A stretch of DNA of 64,000 nucleotides from Rhinolophus ferrumequinum (taxonomy: Eukaryota; Chordata; Mammalia; Chiroptera; Rhinolophidae). Below the pieces are notes generated by a model, which was not told the origin of the DNA, searched no databases, and worked only from the letters and a program-made list of their open reading frames with translations. The stretch lies in assembly GCF_004115265.2 (NCBI RefSeq), contig NC_046306.1, positions 12,475,324-12,539,323 of the forward strand, in the 5' to 3' direction. Position numbers and translations under genes: made by a program. Position 1 is the first letter of the stretch, and every line of letters begins with the position of its first letter. Of the stretch, positions 1 to 11,400 are shown in pieces.

Positions 1-539
1 CACCCTTAATCTGAGTACAAAGCACATCCCAGCCCAGAAATGTCAGTCCCTTGGAGATCCTCCAATCCGTGGGACTGTGGAAAAGGGGAGATTGATTTCC
101 CCACCCATAGCTAGGGCACAGAGCTTCGGTCTGGCAGCTGGCAGGGGAGGAGGAGCCCAGCAGCTCCCCCCCGTGGACCACTTTGAATAGTTAGGCACCC
201 CAGGCCCTCACCAACAGGCGAGGAGAGAGTTAGGTTTTGCCAGCCATCACTGTTTTTACGTTTTCCTCCCCCCCTCACGTTTACCACCACCTTGTGGTAG
301 AATTATCAACTGGATAAACAGGGTCATGGGGCAGGAAGGGGAGTATTTGATGTGTTTGCAATACGATTATTTCACAAGTTAGTTTCCCGAAGCTGCATCA
401 ATGGGCAGGACAAGTGGAACCACGCAGCAGCCACAGGACCCATCCAAGCTGGTACAGCCCAACCTGCAGGAGTACCAGGGCTGGCAGTTTGGGGGGCCTC
501 ATAGCACTAGGTGAAGAGAGGGGGAAAAACTCCTTTCTT

Positions 540-760
540 CCCTGCCCTGAGGCAATAGTCTACCGGCTCTCCCTGCTTCCACATCGCCCCCTAGCGTCTA
601 TCCGTAACATAGCAGCCAGACGGATTATTTTCAAACGTAAGTCAGATGACGTCATCGCTCAGTAAGTACTGAATGAGTGAATGCCTCTGCTTACGCTGTT
701 CCTCAGGCAGGATTATCGTCTACTGGTCCCTCTTGAACAGTTCATTTTTTTAAGCTCCAG
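540..760 (+). repeat. L2 LINE fragment
   Basis: The stretch around 600-690 (CATAGCAGCCAGA, then ATTTTCAAAC and GTCAGATGACGTCAT) follows the 3' region of L2. Bases 1-540 hold nothing I recognise. Confidence 0.5.
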
Positions 761-941
761 CTCATTCACATGTAAATTCCTATGATCCCTCCAACCCCAA
801 ACCTGCACTTTCCTGAAGAGCTTGGGTTCCACATGGGTGTTACCTTACACAGCCCTCTGGGCTGGAGACGGGGTTTAGAGGTATCAGCAAAGCCGTTTGC
901 TGCTGGAGAGGGGAGAAGGTGAGTGCAGGAAGAAACCCAGC

Positions 942-1305
942 TGTCATGCGGGGTGTCGCGTTGGGTCCCTGGTCCCGCTCCCCACATAAGAACGCAGGAT
1001 ATGGTGAGGCCGAAAAGGAACACCCACGGAGCCATAGATAGGGGAGTCACACCACTATATTCTGGCTGGCTTCTGGGTTGGAGACACAGGAAGCAGGAGC
1101 CACACGATCTGCAATCTGCCCTCCGCTTCTCTGCCAACCAATACCTTGCTAACTGCAATCCGCTGTCTGCCAGCTCAGCCACGGCAGTTCTATCAGTGGA
1201 TAAGGGCTGACCGGTTACAGCTGATGGCCATCTAATAACCGAGCCAGCACCTTTCCATGTGAGGCCAAGAACCCGGAAACTGCTCTCTGGGACTCTGTCC
1301 CCACA
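942..1305 (+). mobile_element. Solo ERV LTR (family 1)
   Basis: A TG...CA LTR beginning TGTCATGCGGGG and ending CTGTCCCCACA, flanked by the 5-bp direct repeat CCAGC (937-941, 1306-1310). It belongs to the same family as the LTRs at 1662, 3376, 4279 and 14935. The internal region is gone, as usual for a solo LTR. Confidence 0.85.
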
Positions 1306-1656
1306 CCAGCCCTGAGTTCTGGAAGGGCAACAGGACTGAGCTGTTCTGGGAAGGGACCGTGAGGGTGACAGTCACTGCTGGAGCCAGCAGTTTACCAGGA
1401 TTCCTGGAGCCATCCTCCTAGCCCAAACTAAGCATTGCTGTTGGTCTGGCTACAGAACACATAGCCCAGCGAGACCTGAAAAAGGGGGTGGAAGGGACCA
1501 GTCCAGTGTTCCCTCCTTCCCTCTTCCCCCCACTCAGCCAAAGACCTTTGGAGTCCCCAACCTACAGCAGCCACTTGACTGCAAAAGTTAATCAAAGTTC
1601 GTAGCCTAGGGGCTCCTCCTAATGCCCCCACACAGATTTCTCACATGACCCACTCC
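1306..1656. other. Unassigned spacer between LTR insertions
   Basis: About 350 bp of moderately GC-rich sequence with no exon-like, repeat or regulatory pattern that I can support. Confidence 0.5.
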
Positions 1657-1661
1657 CACCC

Positions 1662-3655
1662 TGTAATGCAGGGTGTTATGCGGGGTCTCAGCTCCCACTC
1701 CCTGCACAAGAACGCAGGATATGGTGAGGCCTAAAAGGAACACCCATGGAGCCATAGATAGGGAAGTCATACCACTGTAGTTTCACTGGTGGCTGGGTTG
1801 GCGACACAGAAAACAGAATCCACATGATCTGCAACATGTCGTCCCCTTCTCTGCCAACCAATCAACCCACTGTGTTAACTGCAATCCGCGCTTGCTAGCT
1901 CAGCCACCATCCGCTGCTAGCGTAGCCACAGCAGTTATATTAGTGGCCAATGGCTCACTGGTTACAGCTGACAGTCAAATAGCCACAGCTGATGGCCAAT
2001 CCAATCACAGTTGATGGCTGTTTACTACCCAAGCCCGCACCTTTCCACATGAGGACAGGAGCCTGGAAACTGCACTCCTGGCTGTCCCCACATTCCATCC
2101 CTCCAGGGTCTCGCCTCACAATCTACGCGACAAGCATCTTCCGCGAGGGGCCCTGTGCGAGGAGCCTGGAGGTGAATGCAATATCCTGGACACAGCCAGG
2201 CTTTCTGGGCACAGCCAGGGTTTCTCAGGGCACAACCAGTCCTGGACACAGCCAGACGTCCCGGGATTCTTAGGGTATCACCAGTCTCCCCCGGCACAGC
2301 CCGGGCCTCTCAGAGCACTGCCACTCTCTCTAGGCAGAGCCCGACTTCCCGGACACAGCCAGGATTTCTCTGGGTACCGCCAGTCTTTCTGGGCACAGCC
2401 CGACTTCCTGGGCACAGCCAGGGTTTCTCTGGGTACCGCCAGTCTTTCTGGGCTCAGCCAGAGTTTCTCAGGATACTGCCAGTCTTTCTGGGCACAGCCA
2501 GACCTCCTGGGCACAGTCAGGGTTCTCAGAGTACCACCAGTCTTTCTGGGTACAGCCAGACTTCCTGGGCTTCTTAGGGTACCACCAGTCTCCCTGGACA
2601 CAGCTAGGGCCTCTCAGGGCACTGCCACTCTCTCTGGGCACAGTCAGACTTCCTGGGCACAGCCAGTGTTTCTCAGGGCACTGCCAGTCTTTCTGGGCAA
2701 CAGCCAGACTCCCTAGGCACAGCGAGAGTGCTTACATATTCTCGATAGCGGCCAGTGGAGACACAGGAAGCAAACATCCGCCAGTTCCACTGCATGGTGG
2801 TACGTTCCCAAGCAAACAGTCAAGTGGTCCATCAAATCAGGGATGGAAGGCAATTCCCCAGAGTCCACAGTCATTCGCCGGGACTGTGCACCGGCCCCAC
2901 AATGTGTGCCCTCTCCGCAGAGCGAGGGCTCCAAGTCCTCCCCAACTTAGGGGTGAGGGCCTCAGCAAGCACTTCCCAGCCCCCACTGCCGGCAACAATG
3001 ACCTTCACTTTCTCCAGCCTATGCTGGTGGGAGAACTGTCCACCTCTTCCCACCCCTCCATGGGGGTCCAGTTCACCGACAGTTGCATGGCTTTTCCTGT
3101 GCTGGTCGGAAGCTTGCTTGCCGTGCCAGGTGTCCGAGTGGGTGGTGGCCCCGGTGTAAGATATTCACAACTCCAGGAGCCCAGGGCAACAGCGGACCAT
3201 CAAAAGGAAGGCGACACCTTCTATGACCTAGAGGGTGGTATGCCATCCGGAAGCTAGAATCTCCCAGGCAGACCGGCACCGGCACCGGCACCGCTCCTCA
3301 TGGGCCTCCCGAAGCTGAGCTTTCACACGTACAAACTGCTCCATTACCCCTTTGAAAATTCTGGCCGGCACCATGTGTCATGCAGGGTGTTATGCGGGGT
3401 CTCAGCTCCTGCCCCCTGCACCAGAACGCAGGATATGGTGAGGCCTAAAAGGAACATCAAACTGCAATCTGCGCTTGCTAGCTCAGCCACCGTCTGCTGC
3501 TAGCGTAGCCACAGCAGTTATATTAGTGGCCAATGGCTCACTGGTTACAGCTGACGGCCAACTAGCCACAGCTGACGGCCATTTACTACCCGAGTGAGCA
3601 CCTTTCCACCTGAGGCCGAGAGCCTGGAAACTGCACTCCTGGCTCTGTCCCCACA
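1662..3655 (+). mobile_element. Short non-autonomous LTR element: LTR, internal region, LTR (family 1)
   Basis: The 5' LTR is 1662-2092, the 3' LTR 3376-3655 and the internal region about 1.28 kb. The whole is flanked by the 5-bp direct repeat CACCC (1657-1661, 3656-3660), so this is one insertion. The two LTRs share variants not seen in the other copies, consistent with a pair from one element, and the 3' copy is shorter. No retroviral gene is recognisable, and the interior holds a minisatellite. It is a broken fossil; LTR differences of several percent by eye suggest insertion within bat history rather than very recently. Confidence 0.8.
2190..2727 (+). repeat. Higher-order minisatellite inside the LTR element
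   Basis: About 25 units of 19-21 bp of the form GGGCACAGCCAGACTTCCT are arranged in repeating sets of about 60 bp: a CAGCCAGACTTCCT type, a CAGCCAGGGTTTCTCA type, then a TACCGCCAGTCTTTCT type. The three types diverge from each other more than equivalent units do, so the array grew in about 60-bp blocks. Confidence 0.85.
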
Positions 3656-3660
3656 CACCC

Positions 3661-4273
3661 CCAGCCCTCCTTCCCAGGCAGATTCTTCCTGTTCGTCAGT
3701 GGGGTCTTTCCTAACCTCCACCTCTGGTTCTCCCCACTCATCTTTCTCAGGAAGCCCCTGGCCAGGGCCCCATTTAAAAAGCCCCACCCCCTCTTTAGAT
3801 TCCAGTGGAGGTGATAAGGTTCCGTCTCCTTGGGCCTTCTCACTCAGTGAAACCTCAACCACCAGCTTGATATTCCCCTGTTGGCGCTTTATTTCTTGAG
3901 TTAAATCAGGAGTAGCAAATTTGCCTGCCAATTCCAATCAATGAATAGCTGGTAGCAGTTGCCTGGAGCCCTGTTTCAAAGATTCTGTGGCCACATATAG
4001 GCTTCCGAAAGGCGCAACATAAGTGATACAGTTTTGCCATGTGGGTGCTAGTGAAAGAAATGTTGGCACGCATACAACAGGCAGACCCCTGCCATCCGTG
4101 ACTTAGCCATGGTCCTGCCCCGGGCTCTTTCAGAATGCAAACCTGGAGAAAGTGGAGGGGATGGTAGCCACACATTTAGTCCCTAACCTCTATCCAGCTC
4201 ATTGCTCAATGCCTTTGTTTGGGCCTTGAGGGGCTGGGGAGACCCAAGCTTGGGCAGATAAAAATCAGGAAAG
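3661..4273. other. Unassigned stretch between LTR insertions
   Basis: No exon, repeat family or RNA gene is recognised. Minus-strand frames of 85-130 codons are open here but show no domain I can name. Given the flanking LTRs this could be older element-derived sequence, which is a guess. Confidence 0.4.
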
Positions 4274-4278
4274 GGTAA

Positions 4279-4749
4279 TGTGGGGACAGAGCCAGGAGTG
4301 CAGTTTCCAGGCTCTCGGCCTCTCGTGGAAAGGTGCTCACTCAGGTAGTAAATGGCCATCAACTGTGATTGGATGGCCATCAGCTGTGGCTAGCTGGCCG
4401 TCAGCTGTAACCAGTGGGCCATTGGCCACTAATACAACTGCTGTGGCTACGCTAGCAGTAAAAATGGGGGCTAGCAAGAAGATGGTGGCTGAGCTAGCAA
4501 GAGCGGATTGCAGTTGGCATGGCGGATTGCAGCTAGCAAGTGGGGTTGGTTGCTTGGCAGAAAAGCTGACAGCAGGTTGCAGATTGTGTGGCTTCTGCTT
4601 CCTGTGTGTCCAACCCAGCCACCAGTGAGACTATAGTGGTAGGACTCCCCTATCTATGGCTCCGTGGGTGTTCCTTTTTGGCCTCACCGTGTCCTGCGTT
4701 CTTATGTGGGGAGCTGAAGCTGAGACCCCATGTGACTCCCCACACAACA
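4279..4749 (-). mobile_element. Solo ERV LTR (family 1), reverse orientation
   Basis: The sequence from TGTGGGGACAGAGCC to CACACAACA is the reverse of the family 1 LTR and is flanked by the 5-bp direct repeat GGTAA (4274-4278, 4750-4754). It is somewhat longer than its relatives in the tract rich in GCTAGCAAG. Fossil solo LTR. Confidence 0.85.
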
Positions 4750-4924
4750 GGTAAGTTAGGAGGAAAGCTATACTGCCATCTATCACCAGGAAACAGCCTT
4801 ATGCACTGAGCACTGCCACTCCCACCCAGGACACTCCTTCACCTTGTACTCCTGAGGGGGTGGGTGGAGAAGCCCTCGGTTCTTGCTTGGCTCGTGTCCA
4901 GGGGGGCAGTGACCTACAAGAGTA

Positions 4925-5395
4925 TGAGACAGTGATGGCTGGTCACTGAGGGAGGGGTGAAAAAGAGAGGGAGAGGAATAGGGAGGAAGGAAGAGAGGAG
5001 AGGGACAGAAAAGGAAGGGATAGAGGGAGCATGTATATAGAGGAAGAGAGACAGGGTACTGAGAGAAGGGGATAGAGGGAGAGAAGATAAAGAGAGAGGA
5101 GCATGGAGAAGGGGGTCAAAAAAGAGGATAGAGTGAGGAATAGAGGGGGGGAAAAGAGAGGATCGAGAAGAGAGGCAGATGGAGGGAGAAGGTGGGAGAG
5201 AATAGAGAAAGTAAGGGAAAGGGGAAAACAGAAAAGAGAAAGAGAGAAGATATGGGGAAGGTAGAGTGGGGATAGAGAGAAGGATAGAGAGAGTAATGCA
5301 TAGAGGGGGAAACACGAAAGAGGACGAGAGAGAAAAAGAGAAGGGACAGAGAGCGAGGGAGGCTAGAGAGAGAGATGGAGCAATATCTCAGAAAG
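4925..5395 (+). repeat. Purine-rich low-complexity tract (GA/GGA)n
   Basis: About 470 bp of almost pure A and G on the plus strand, a degenerate mixture of GAGAGG, GGGATAGA and AAGAGA. It contains long open frames on both strands that are artefacts of composition. Such polypurine runs can form triplex structures. Confidence 0.9.
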
Positions 5396-5454
5396 AATAC
5401 ACAAGAAATTGTAGACATTGGGTGGCGGGGTTAGAGGGAGGGAGTCAGGGGTGA

Positions 5455-5965
5455 AAGATGCTTTTTATTACATATCCTTTTTTTTAACCTTTTGAATTTT
5501 GATAGAGGTGCATATACTTTTTATACCAAACAATGGTTTGGTTTAAAACAACAAAGGACCCTGGCTTTGCCACCTTCTTTCTCTGTGGCCACAGCAAGTA
5601 ATTTGGTGGAGGCCAAATCTATAACATGAGACTGTCATCAACCACTGAGGGTGTTTTGTGGATCCAGAAGTTCTCCCAGTTCTTTGTCTGGCACACAGTA
5701 CACTGTGCTGCTATTAGCAGAACCCCCAGCAGTGGATCGAAGCGACCGTGGAAACATCCCACCCTCTCTCTGAGCCTCAGTTTGCTCTTTCACCGCCCTC
5801 GGAGAATAACAGAAACTGCACACACGACGAGCCCTGAATTTATGTTGATTGTTTCAGAGCGGATCAGGTCTGATGCCTGAATGATCAGGTCGTCCTCCAT
5901 CCTACCTCAACCCAGAGTCAGGGGAGGCAAGGACAGAATGATAAGAACGGAGGCCACGGCCCCAC
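5455..5965. other. Sequence downstream of WFDC2, nothing recognised
   Basis: Mixed-composition sequence after the WFDC2 polyadenylation signal. No exon or repeat family was identified. Confidence 0.5.
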
Positions 5966-5969
5966 CAGT

Positions 5970-6126
5970 GCTGGAAATGGTTACTTTATTGGTTGGCAAA
6001 AGAAGCTGTGGTCAGTGCAGGCGGGAGAAGGGCAAAGGCGAAACAGAGGGGCAGCTGGGCTGGACCCCGACAGGGCCAGGTAGAAACTTCCACTCCCTCC
6101 CATTCCTCGGGCTGTGGTGGCTGGAG
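5970..6126 (-). other. WFDC2: WFDC2 terminal 3'UTR exon and polyadenylation signal
   Basis: A pyrimidine-rich tract and AG acceptor (6128-6127) precede CTCCAGCCACCAC, and AATAAA lies at 5990-5985 on the minus strand. The sequence around the signal (CTGACCACAGCTTCT, then CCAACCAATAAAGTAACC) agrees with the human HE4 mRNA 3' end as I remember it. This places the last, wholly noncoding exon about 2.3 kb downstream of the stop-bearing exon. The exact cleavage base is estimated. Confidence 0.88.
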
Positions 6127-7599
6127 CTGGAGGAAGAAAATCATAATAAAACCATCAACGATACCCATAATACTAGACAAGAGCACCCGCAGCTTAAATT
6201 CTGGACAAAATCTTCCCCTCCTCCCACAGCAAACCGTCACATTCTTGAGGCCCTGGAGACCTGTACTTCTCTGCAGGCCCTAGACTTGCGTCTTCTGCTT
6301 CAGACCATCCCCCAGGACACACCTGGCTATCCCATGGTCCCAACTGACCACATGGCCTTCCTGAGGAGCCATCTTCATTTGTCTCCCTAAGAGTCCCTCT
6401 AGTACCTCCAGAAAGACTCACCATGCCTCCATTCCTTAGGTTAAGCTGGTATTCGCTAATCGAAACCATCTAATTTATCCCATTTTATAAGTAAAATCAT
6501 TGCAGCTGCGGGAGGTGAAAGGCTAGTTACGTGTCACAGCAGAAACTTGAATCTGTGTCTTCCTGACTGGCAAAGCCCAGCCGTGCTGTTGGCACTCACG
6601 GAGGCAAGAGATGGCTGGCATGGCTGGAGAGCTCTGGGCCCTCGGGAGACGGTGGTTCCCTCTCAGGCCCTGGAGAGCACGCCTTGAAATAACAACCGTG
6701 GGGCCTGGGGCACGTCCTCCCTTCTCTCTGGGCCTCAATCTTATCTGTGCAATCCTGGGTTCCATTGTGACCTGCCAGCCCCTTGGCTGAGAGCTTGTCA
6801 AAGGCAGCACAAGGTCGACAATGAGGTTTCAACCAAAGGGCGCTTCCAGGTTCTTGCTTGTTCTGTTAGCTCTGCCTGAAAGCCTGTACTTCACCAGACA
6901 GCCCACCTGTCACTCATCCTTGACGACTGGCTCAGGAAACCTACTCCCGCTGCCCCCTACCCCCGCCTGGGGGAGGGTTTTCTCCTCTCTGTTCCCACAG
7001 TACCCAGCCCTTCCCTCCACTGCAGCACTGACGACAGACCTGGGAGTGTCTGCCCATCTGTCCACCTCAGCCACGGGGCTACAAGCTCTGTGAGGAAGGG
7101 CACTGGTCACACCTGTCCTAGCACTGGCATGGAGCTGGTGGCACAGTCCTGCATCGCCCAGTGGGCCGACGAAGCAAGCACTTTAGGTTTGATTTTTCTT
7201 TACTTCCTCACACTGACTTTAGGACTTCATGGTGTTTTATTTTTAATGACAGATGGGGAAAAAGAGGCTCCACAAGCCTTTCGTTTCTGTGTCAGGGCCA
7301 CTAGAGGCAGCCGAACGTCGCCCTAGCCTGTCACGGAGTAAATCCCAGCACACTTCCAACACACAGTTGACGAAGTGAACTGAAGTTACCTGACCTCTAC
7401 CACGTTCACCTTGAAAAGCCAGGCTTCTTGGCAAAAGTTAAGATCAATGCTTCTGCGTCCCACTGGCCATGTAAAGAGCTTCCTACCTCCCCAGTGGCCC
7501 TCCAGCCGCTGTCCCCTCTCCCAGGACACAGCTCTTCCTCCAGCTGCTGACTTACTTAAGTGCATGTTAAGGAAACAAAAGAGTAAACGTTCTCTTTCC
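6127..7599. other. WFDC2 last intron, upper part
   Basis: Intronic sequence between the stop-bearing exon and the 3'UTR exon. It includes a weak MIR-like match at about 6455-6590 (CCCATTTTATAAG, minus orientation). Nothing else was recognised. Confidence 0.45.
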
Positions 7600-8330
7600 C
7601 TCACAGCCCAATTCATCAGCAAATATTGTCCCATCTACCTTCACATATGTCTCAAACCCAGCCACTTATGTCGCCTGGTCCATCTCCCACCTGGCCTCTT
7701 GCAGGTGCCTCCTCGCTGGTCTCCCTGCTCCTACTGCTGCCCCTACAAGTCTATTCTCCACACAGCAGCCAGAGCACGGCTTGTCCAATCTCAGTGGGAG
7801 CATGTCCATTTCCAAGGGTGCAACACCTCTGGGTCAAGACCAAAGTCTTTACAATGATCTGTGAGCTAACGAGCTGCTCACGTACCTCTATCCAGTTCTA
7901 GCCTCTGGGCTTTTCCTGAAACAAACCAGGATGCTCCTGCCTTTGCACCTGCTACCTCTTCTGCCTGCAACATTCTCCCCAGATGTCCTCACGGCTCCTG
8001 GCTCCCTCAGTCAGTGCCGTGAAGTCTTTGTTCAAATGCAGCCTTTCAGGTGGGGCCTTCCCTGACTGTCCCAGGTAAAACTGGCAGCACTGTCCCCTGC
8101 CCACCCTACTCCCACCCCAGGACTCCTTATCCCCCTTCGGCTTTCTCATTCTCCATCACAGATATCTCCCGCTAACACTCTACAGAATGTGCTTGCTTAT
8201 TTATTTTGTCTTTATTTTGTCCGCTAGCATATGAATCCCATCGGAGAAATTTCTGTCTGATTTGTCATGGAGCAACCCTAGCACCCAGAGCAGAGGATGG
8301 CACGTGATACATGCTCAATAGCTGTCGAGT
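7600..8330 (+). repeat. L2 LINE 3' end
   Basis: It follows L2: CTGCCTTTGCACCTGC, a GGCCTTCCCTGACTG stretch, TTTATTTTGTCTTTATTTTGT, and a tail like GGCACGTGATACATGCTCAATA. It lies in the last WFDC2 intron. Confidence 0.75.
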
Positions 8331-8457
8331 GGGCGAAAGTTAAGAAACGGACAGATAAGGGAACAGCAGTATGGTCGCCCAGGTCTTCCTTTTCAACCTC
8401 CCGCAGGTGGCATCACATCTGGGCATCAGTGCACTTCCGTCCTCCCACCCACCTACC

Positions 8458-11400
8458 TCAGAAGATAGGTGTGACACAGGACACTTTCCCACAGCCATTG
8501 CGGCAGCATTTCATCTGGCCAGAACACTGGCTGTCCACCTGGCACTGGTCCCGGCAGAGGCCAAGAGGGGTCAAGGGAAGGTCCACCTGGGGGCAGGAAC
8601 CCTGTTTTTCTGGGTAGAAAAGGGGACGTGGGGAGAGGAAAATGCAGAGCGAATGAACAGTTATCCACAGCCCGGTGTCCCACGGTCCTTACCCTGGCTG
8701 CACAAACAGGTGATCCCAGGGGCCTAGGAAGATCACCTGCAGACCCTTCCCCCTCCCTCCTGCTGTCTCCTTCACTGGTTTTGGCATCACAGGACCTCAG
8801 CCTGAGTCTCGGCTCTGCCTTTGCCTAACTTTGTGCCCCCGGGCAGAAATCTCCCAGAGGTCCCGTCTTTAGGTGTTACATGAGATCAGTGCCGCCCACA
8901 TCCTGGGACTGCTCTGAAAGCAATGGAGGCAGTGTGTCTACACTACTTCTCCCTGAAAAATTCAACTACTTTGTAATAAGAATGAGTAATTAGAACAGTA
9001 AGCTTTACTTAGCTCCTTCTATGTGTCAGGCATTATTCTAAGCACTTGATGTGCATTAACTCATCTAACCCTCACAATAATCCTAAAAGAGGGAGAGGTG
9101 TTTTGTTAATGTTTCCTCATGTTGCCAATGAGGAAACTTAGGCACCAAGTGGTTAAGTAATTTGCCTAAGGTCCTACAGAGTAGAGGTAGGATTGGAAAT
9201 CCAGAAATCTGGCTTCAGAGTCTGTGCGCCGTGCACTCTGCTGCTTTGTACGCTGTTAAGTTCTGTGCACGTGTGAGGGGTTTCACACCCACGATCTCTT
9301 CACTCACTGCCATATACTCACTCCCAGTTACAACCAGGGAGCACCATGGTCCCCCATACACACTCACTCATCCATGCAGACAAGCATTCTTCCACCAGCA
9401 CGCACACGCACACACACACACACACAGCTAACATTGTAGAGATGTGCCGCTTACAATGTTCTTTGTGTAAATCCATTATTTCCTTTAATCCTCACATAAA
9501 TATCTCCTCTGCAGGGGATATTTCTAACCCTGTTCCTATGACAGACGAGGAAAACGACACATCACCCAACACCACATTGCTGGTCAAAAGTAAAACCAAA
9601 ACCTTCCAACATCTGTTTTTTCTCTCTCTCTCTCTCTCTCTCACACACATACTCACACACCCCACACTCCACTTCTTGGGTCAAGGAGAAGGGAGTTCGG
9701 CTCACTTCCCAGAAGCCCCAGGAACCAGCCCAGCCAAATGTCAAACACAGGCACAGAACTGGGTGATTAGCCGCAGAGGACAGGTGTGGCTGACTTCCTA
9801 GCACAAGGAAATTCATTCCTTTGAAAAAGGCAGGGGCTCTCGACACCAGGCCGCCCTAGGACAAAGGGAATCCGCAGCAGTGTACTGACCAAACGCTGTG
9901 TCTACTCGAGTATCTACTCTTTACTAAGACATCTCACATGTATAATTTTCTTTAGCTCTCATGTCATCCCTGTAAAGTTGGAGAAGATGAGAAAGCAGAG
10001 GCTCAGAGAGGTACAGTGACTGGCTCAGAATCACACAACTAGCAGATGGCAGAACTAGGATTCTAGTTCAGGGGGCCATCTAGCCCTGGACCTCTTCCTG
10101 TCCATCTGAGATGAGGGAACAGCAAAGCCTCCTAACACCAGAGGCTCCTTCTTTTGCCCCTCCATTTCTTTCATCTGTCCGTCTGCCTCCTACTTTCTCT
10201 CCCAACCTCCACCTCTCCTTCTGCTTCTCCTCTCTCTGAGCCAGGTTCCAGGCCTCCAGACCCAGAAGCTGCCCTGATAGGCCAGTCCTCCCACCACCTC
10301 TCACCTCCCTGTTCATCAGTGCCTGGGGTCTCTAATTACAAACCTTCCCAGCCCCTCCTAGCATCTTTGGAGAAATAACAGAGGGAAAATTACCGGGGTC
10401 ATATTCTGGATAAGTACCAGTAATCACACTACCTTGGGTACACACCCAAGTCATAGCCCGACTTCCAGTCCTCAGGTTTTCCCTGTGAAAACCGGAAGCT
10501 TGGATTCCATGCTGTCTCATGCCCCTTCCTGCTCTGAGGGGAGTCCTGCAGCCTAGTGGGGAGACTGGAGCGCTAGCAAGGACTTTTTATGGAGCACCCA
10601 AGCTTTCTCACACATTCTCTCTCTCACGCAATCCCTAGAGTGGTAGGGATTGCTTTAAAGATGAGGAAGGGGGAGGGGTGCCCATGGAGGAGTCCTGACT
10701 TTCTTCCATCCACTCTGGAAAAGTTGAACCCCCTGGCTATGACTCCTGCCAGAGCCCGGGGCTGGTGGTGTGATGTTGGGCAAGAACCTTTCTCTCTCCT
10801 AAATCTGTGAGGTTTCCTTCCACCTGAACAGAGGAATCCGGGGAGTCTTGCCAGGCCAGGTGCCCTAAGTGCTTCCCCCAGGGATAGGGGTGACCCCAGG
10901 GGAGGGCCACCGAGAGGGGTGAGTTCCCCAGGCCTTGGGACCCAGCCCACTCGCCAGCTCTGGGCTTCTCGGCTGCTCCACCCGGTGGAGCAGGAAACTT
11001 CAAAACCTGGTCCCCGCACCTCCCGGAACAACCCCCCTGCTTTGCGTGCCCGGAAACCCGTCATGCACCAGAGAATCAAATACAGCTAGGGGTGGGGGCC
11101 TCCCTGACCTCCCCCTCCCGCTCCCTGCTGCGGCTCAGCACGCCTTTATGTCCCCAGGGCCAAGCCTTTGTGTCCTTGGGGCCAAGCGAGGGAGAGCTCG
11201 GGCGATCTGGTTCCATCCGCCTAAGACTTTGCCAATGGTCCCTGGGTCCGGGAGCGTCCCTCTTCCTGGAACCTGGGCGATGCCGCCTCCTCCCTGCGAC
11301 CCGCCCCGCCTCCGCGCTGGTCGCCCAAGGGTTACCATTGGGCAGGTGGCAGACGGTGGCGCAGCCCGCGCGGCAGCACTTGAGGTTGTCCGCGCATTCT

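Noticed and set aside
2025-2601. Pro/Arg/Gly-rich repetitive open frames on both strands
   Set aside because: They are translations of the minisatellite in the LTR element. The unit is not a multiple of three throughout, and no protein family fits.
3545-3937. Minus-strand 130-codon Glu/Lys-rich frame, considered as a gag-like remnant
   Set aside because: No diagnostic motif is present and it runs across an LTR boundary, so it is left as unassigned sequence.
4914-5418. Minus-strand Ser/Pro/Leu/Phe-rich open frames of 100-133 codons
   Set aside because: Translation of the polypurine simple-sequence tract; no gene evidence.
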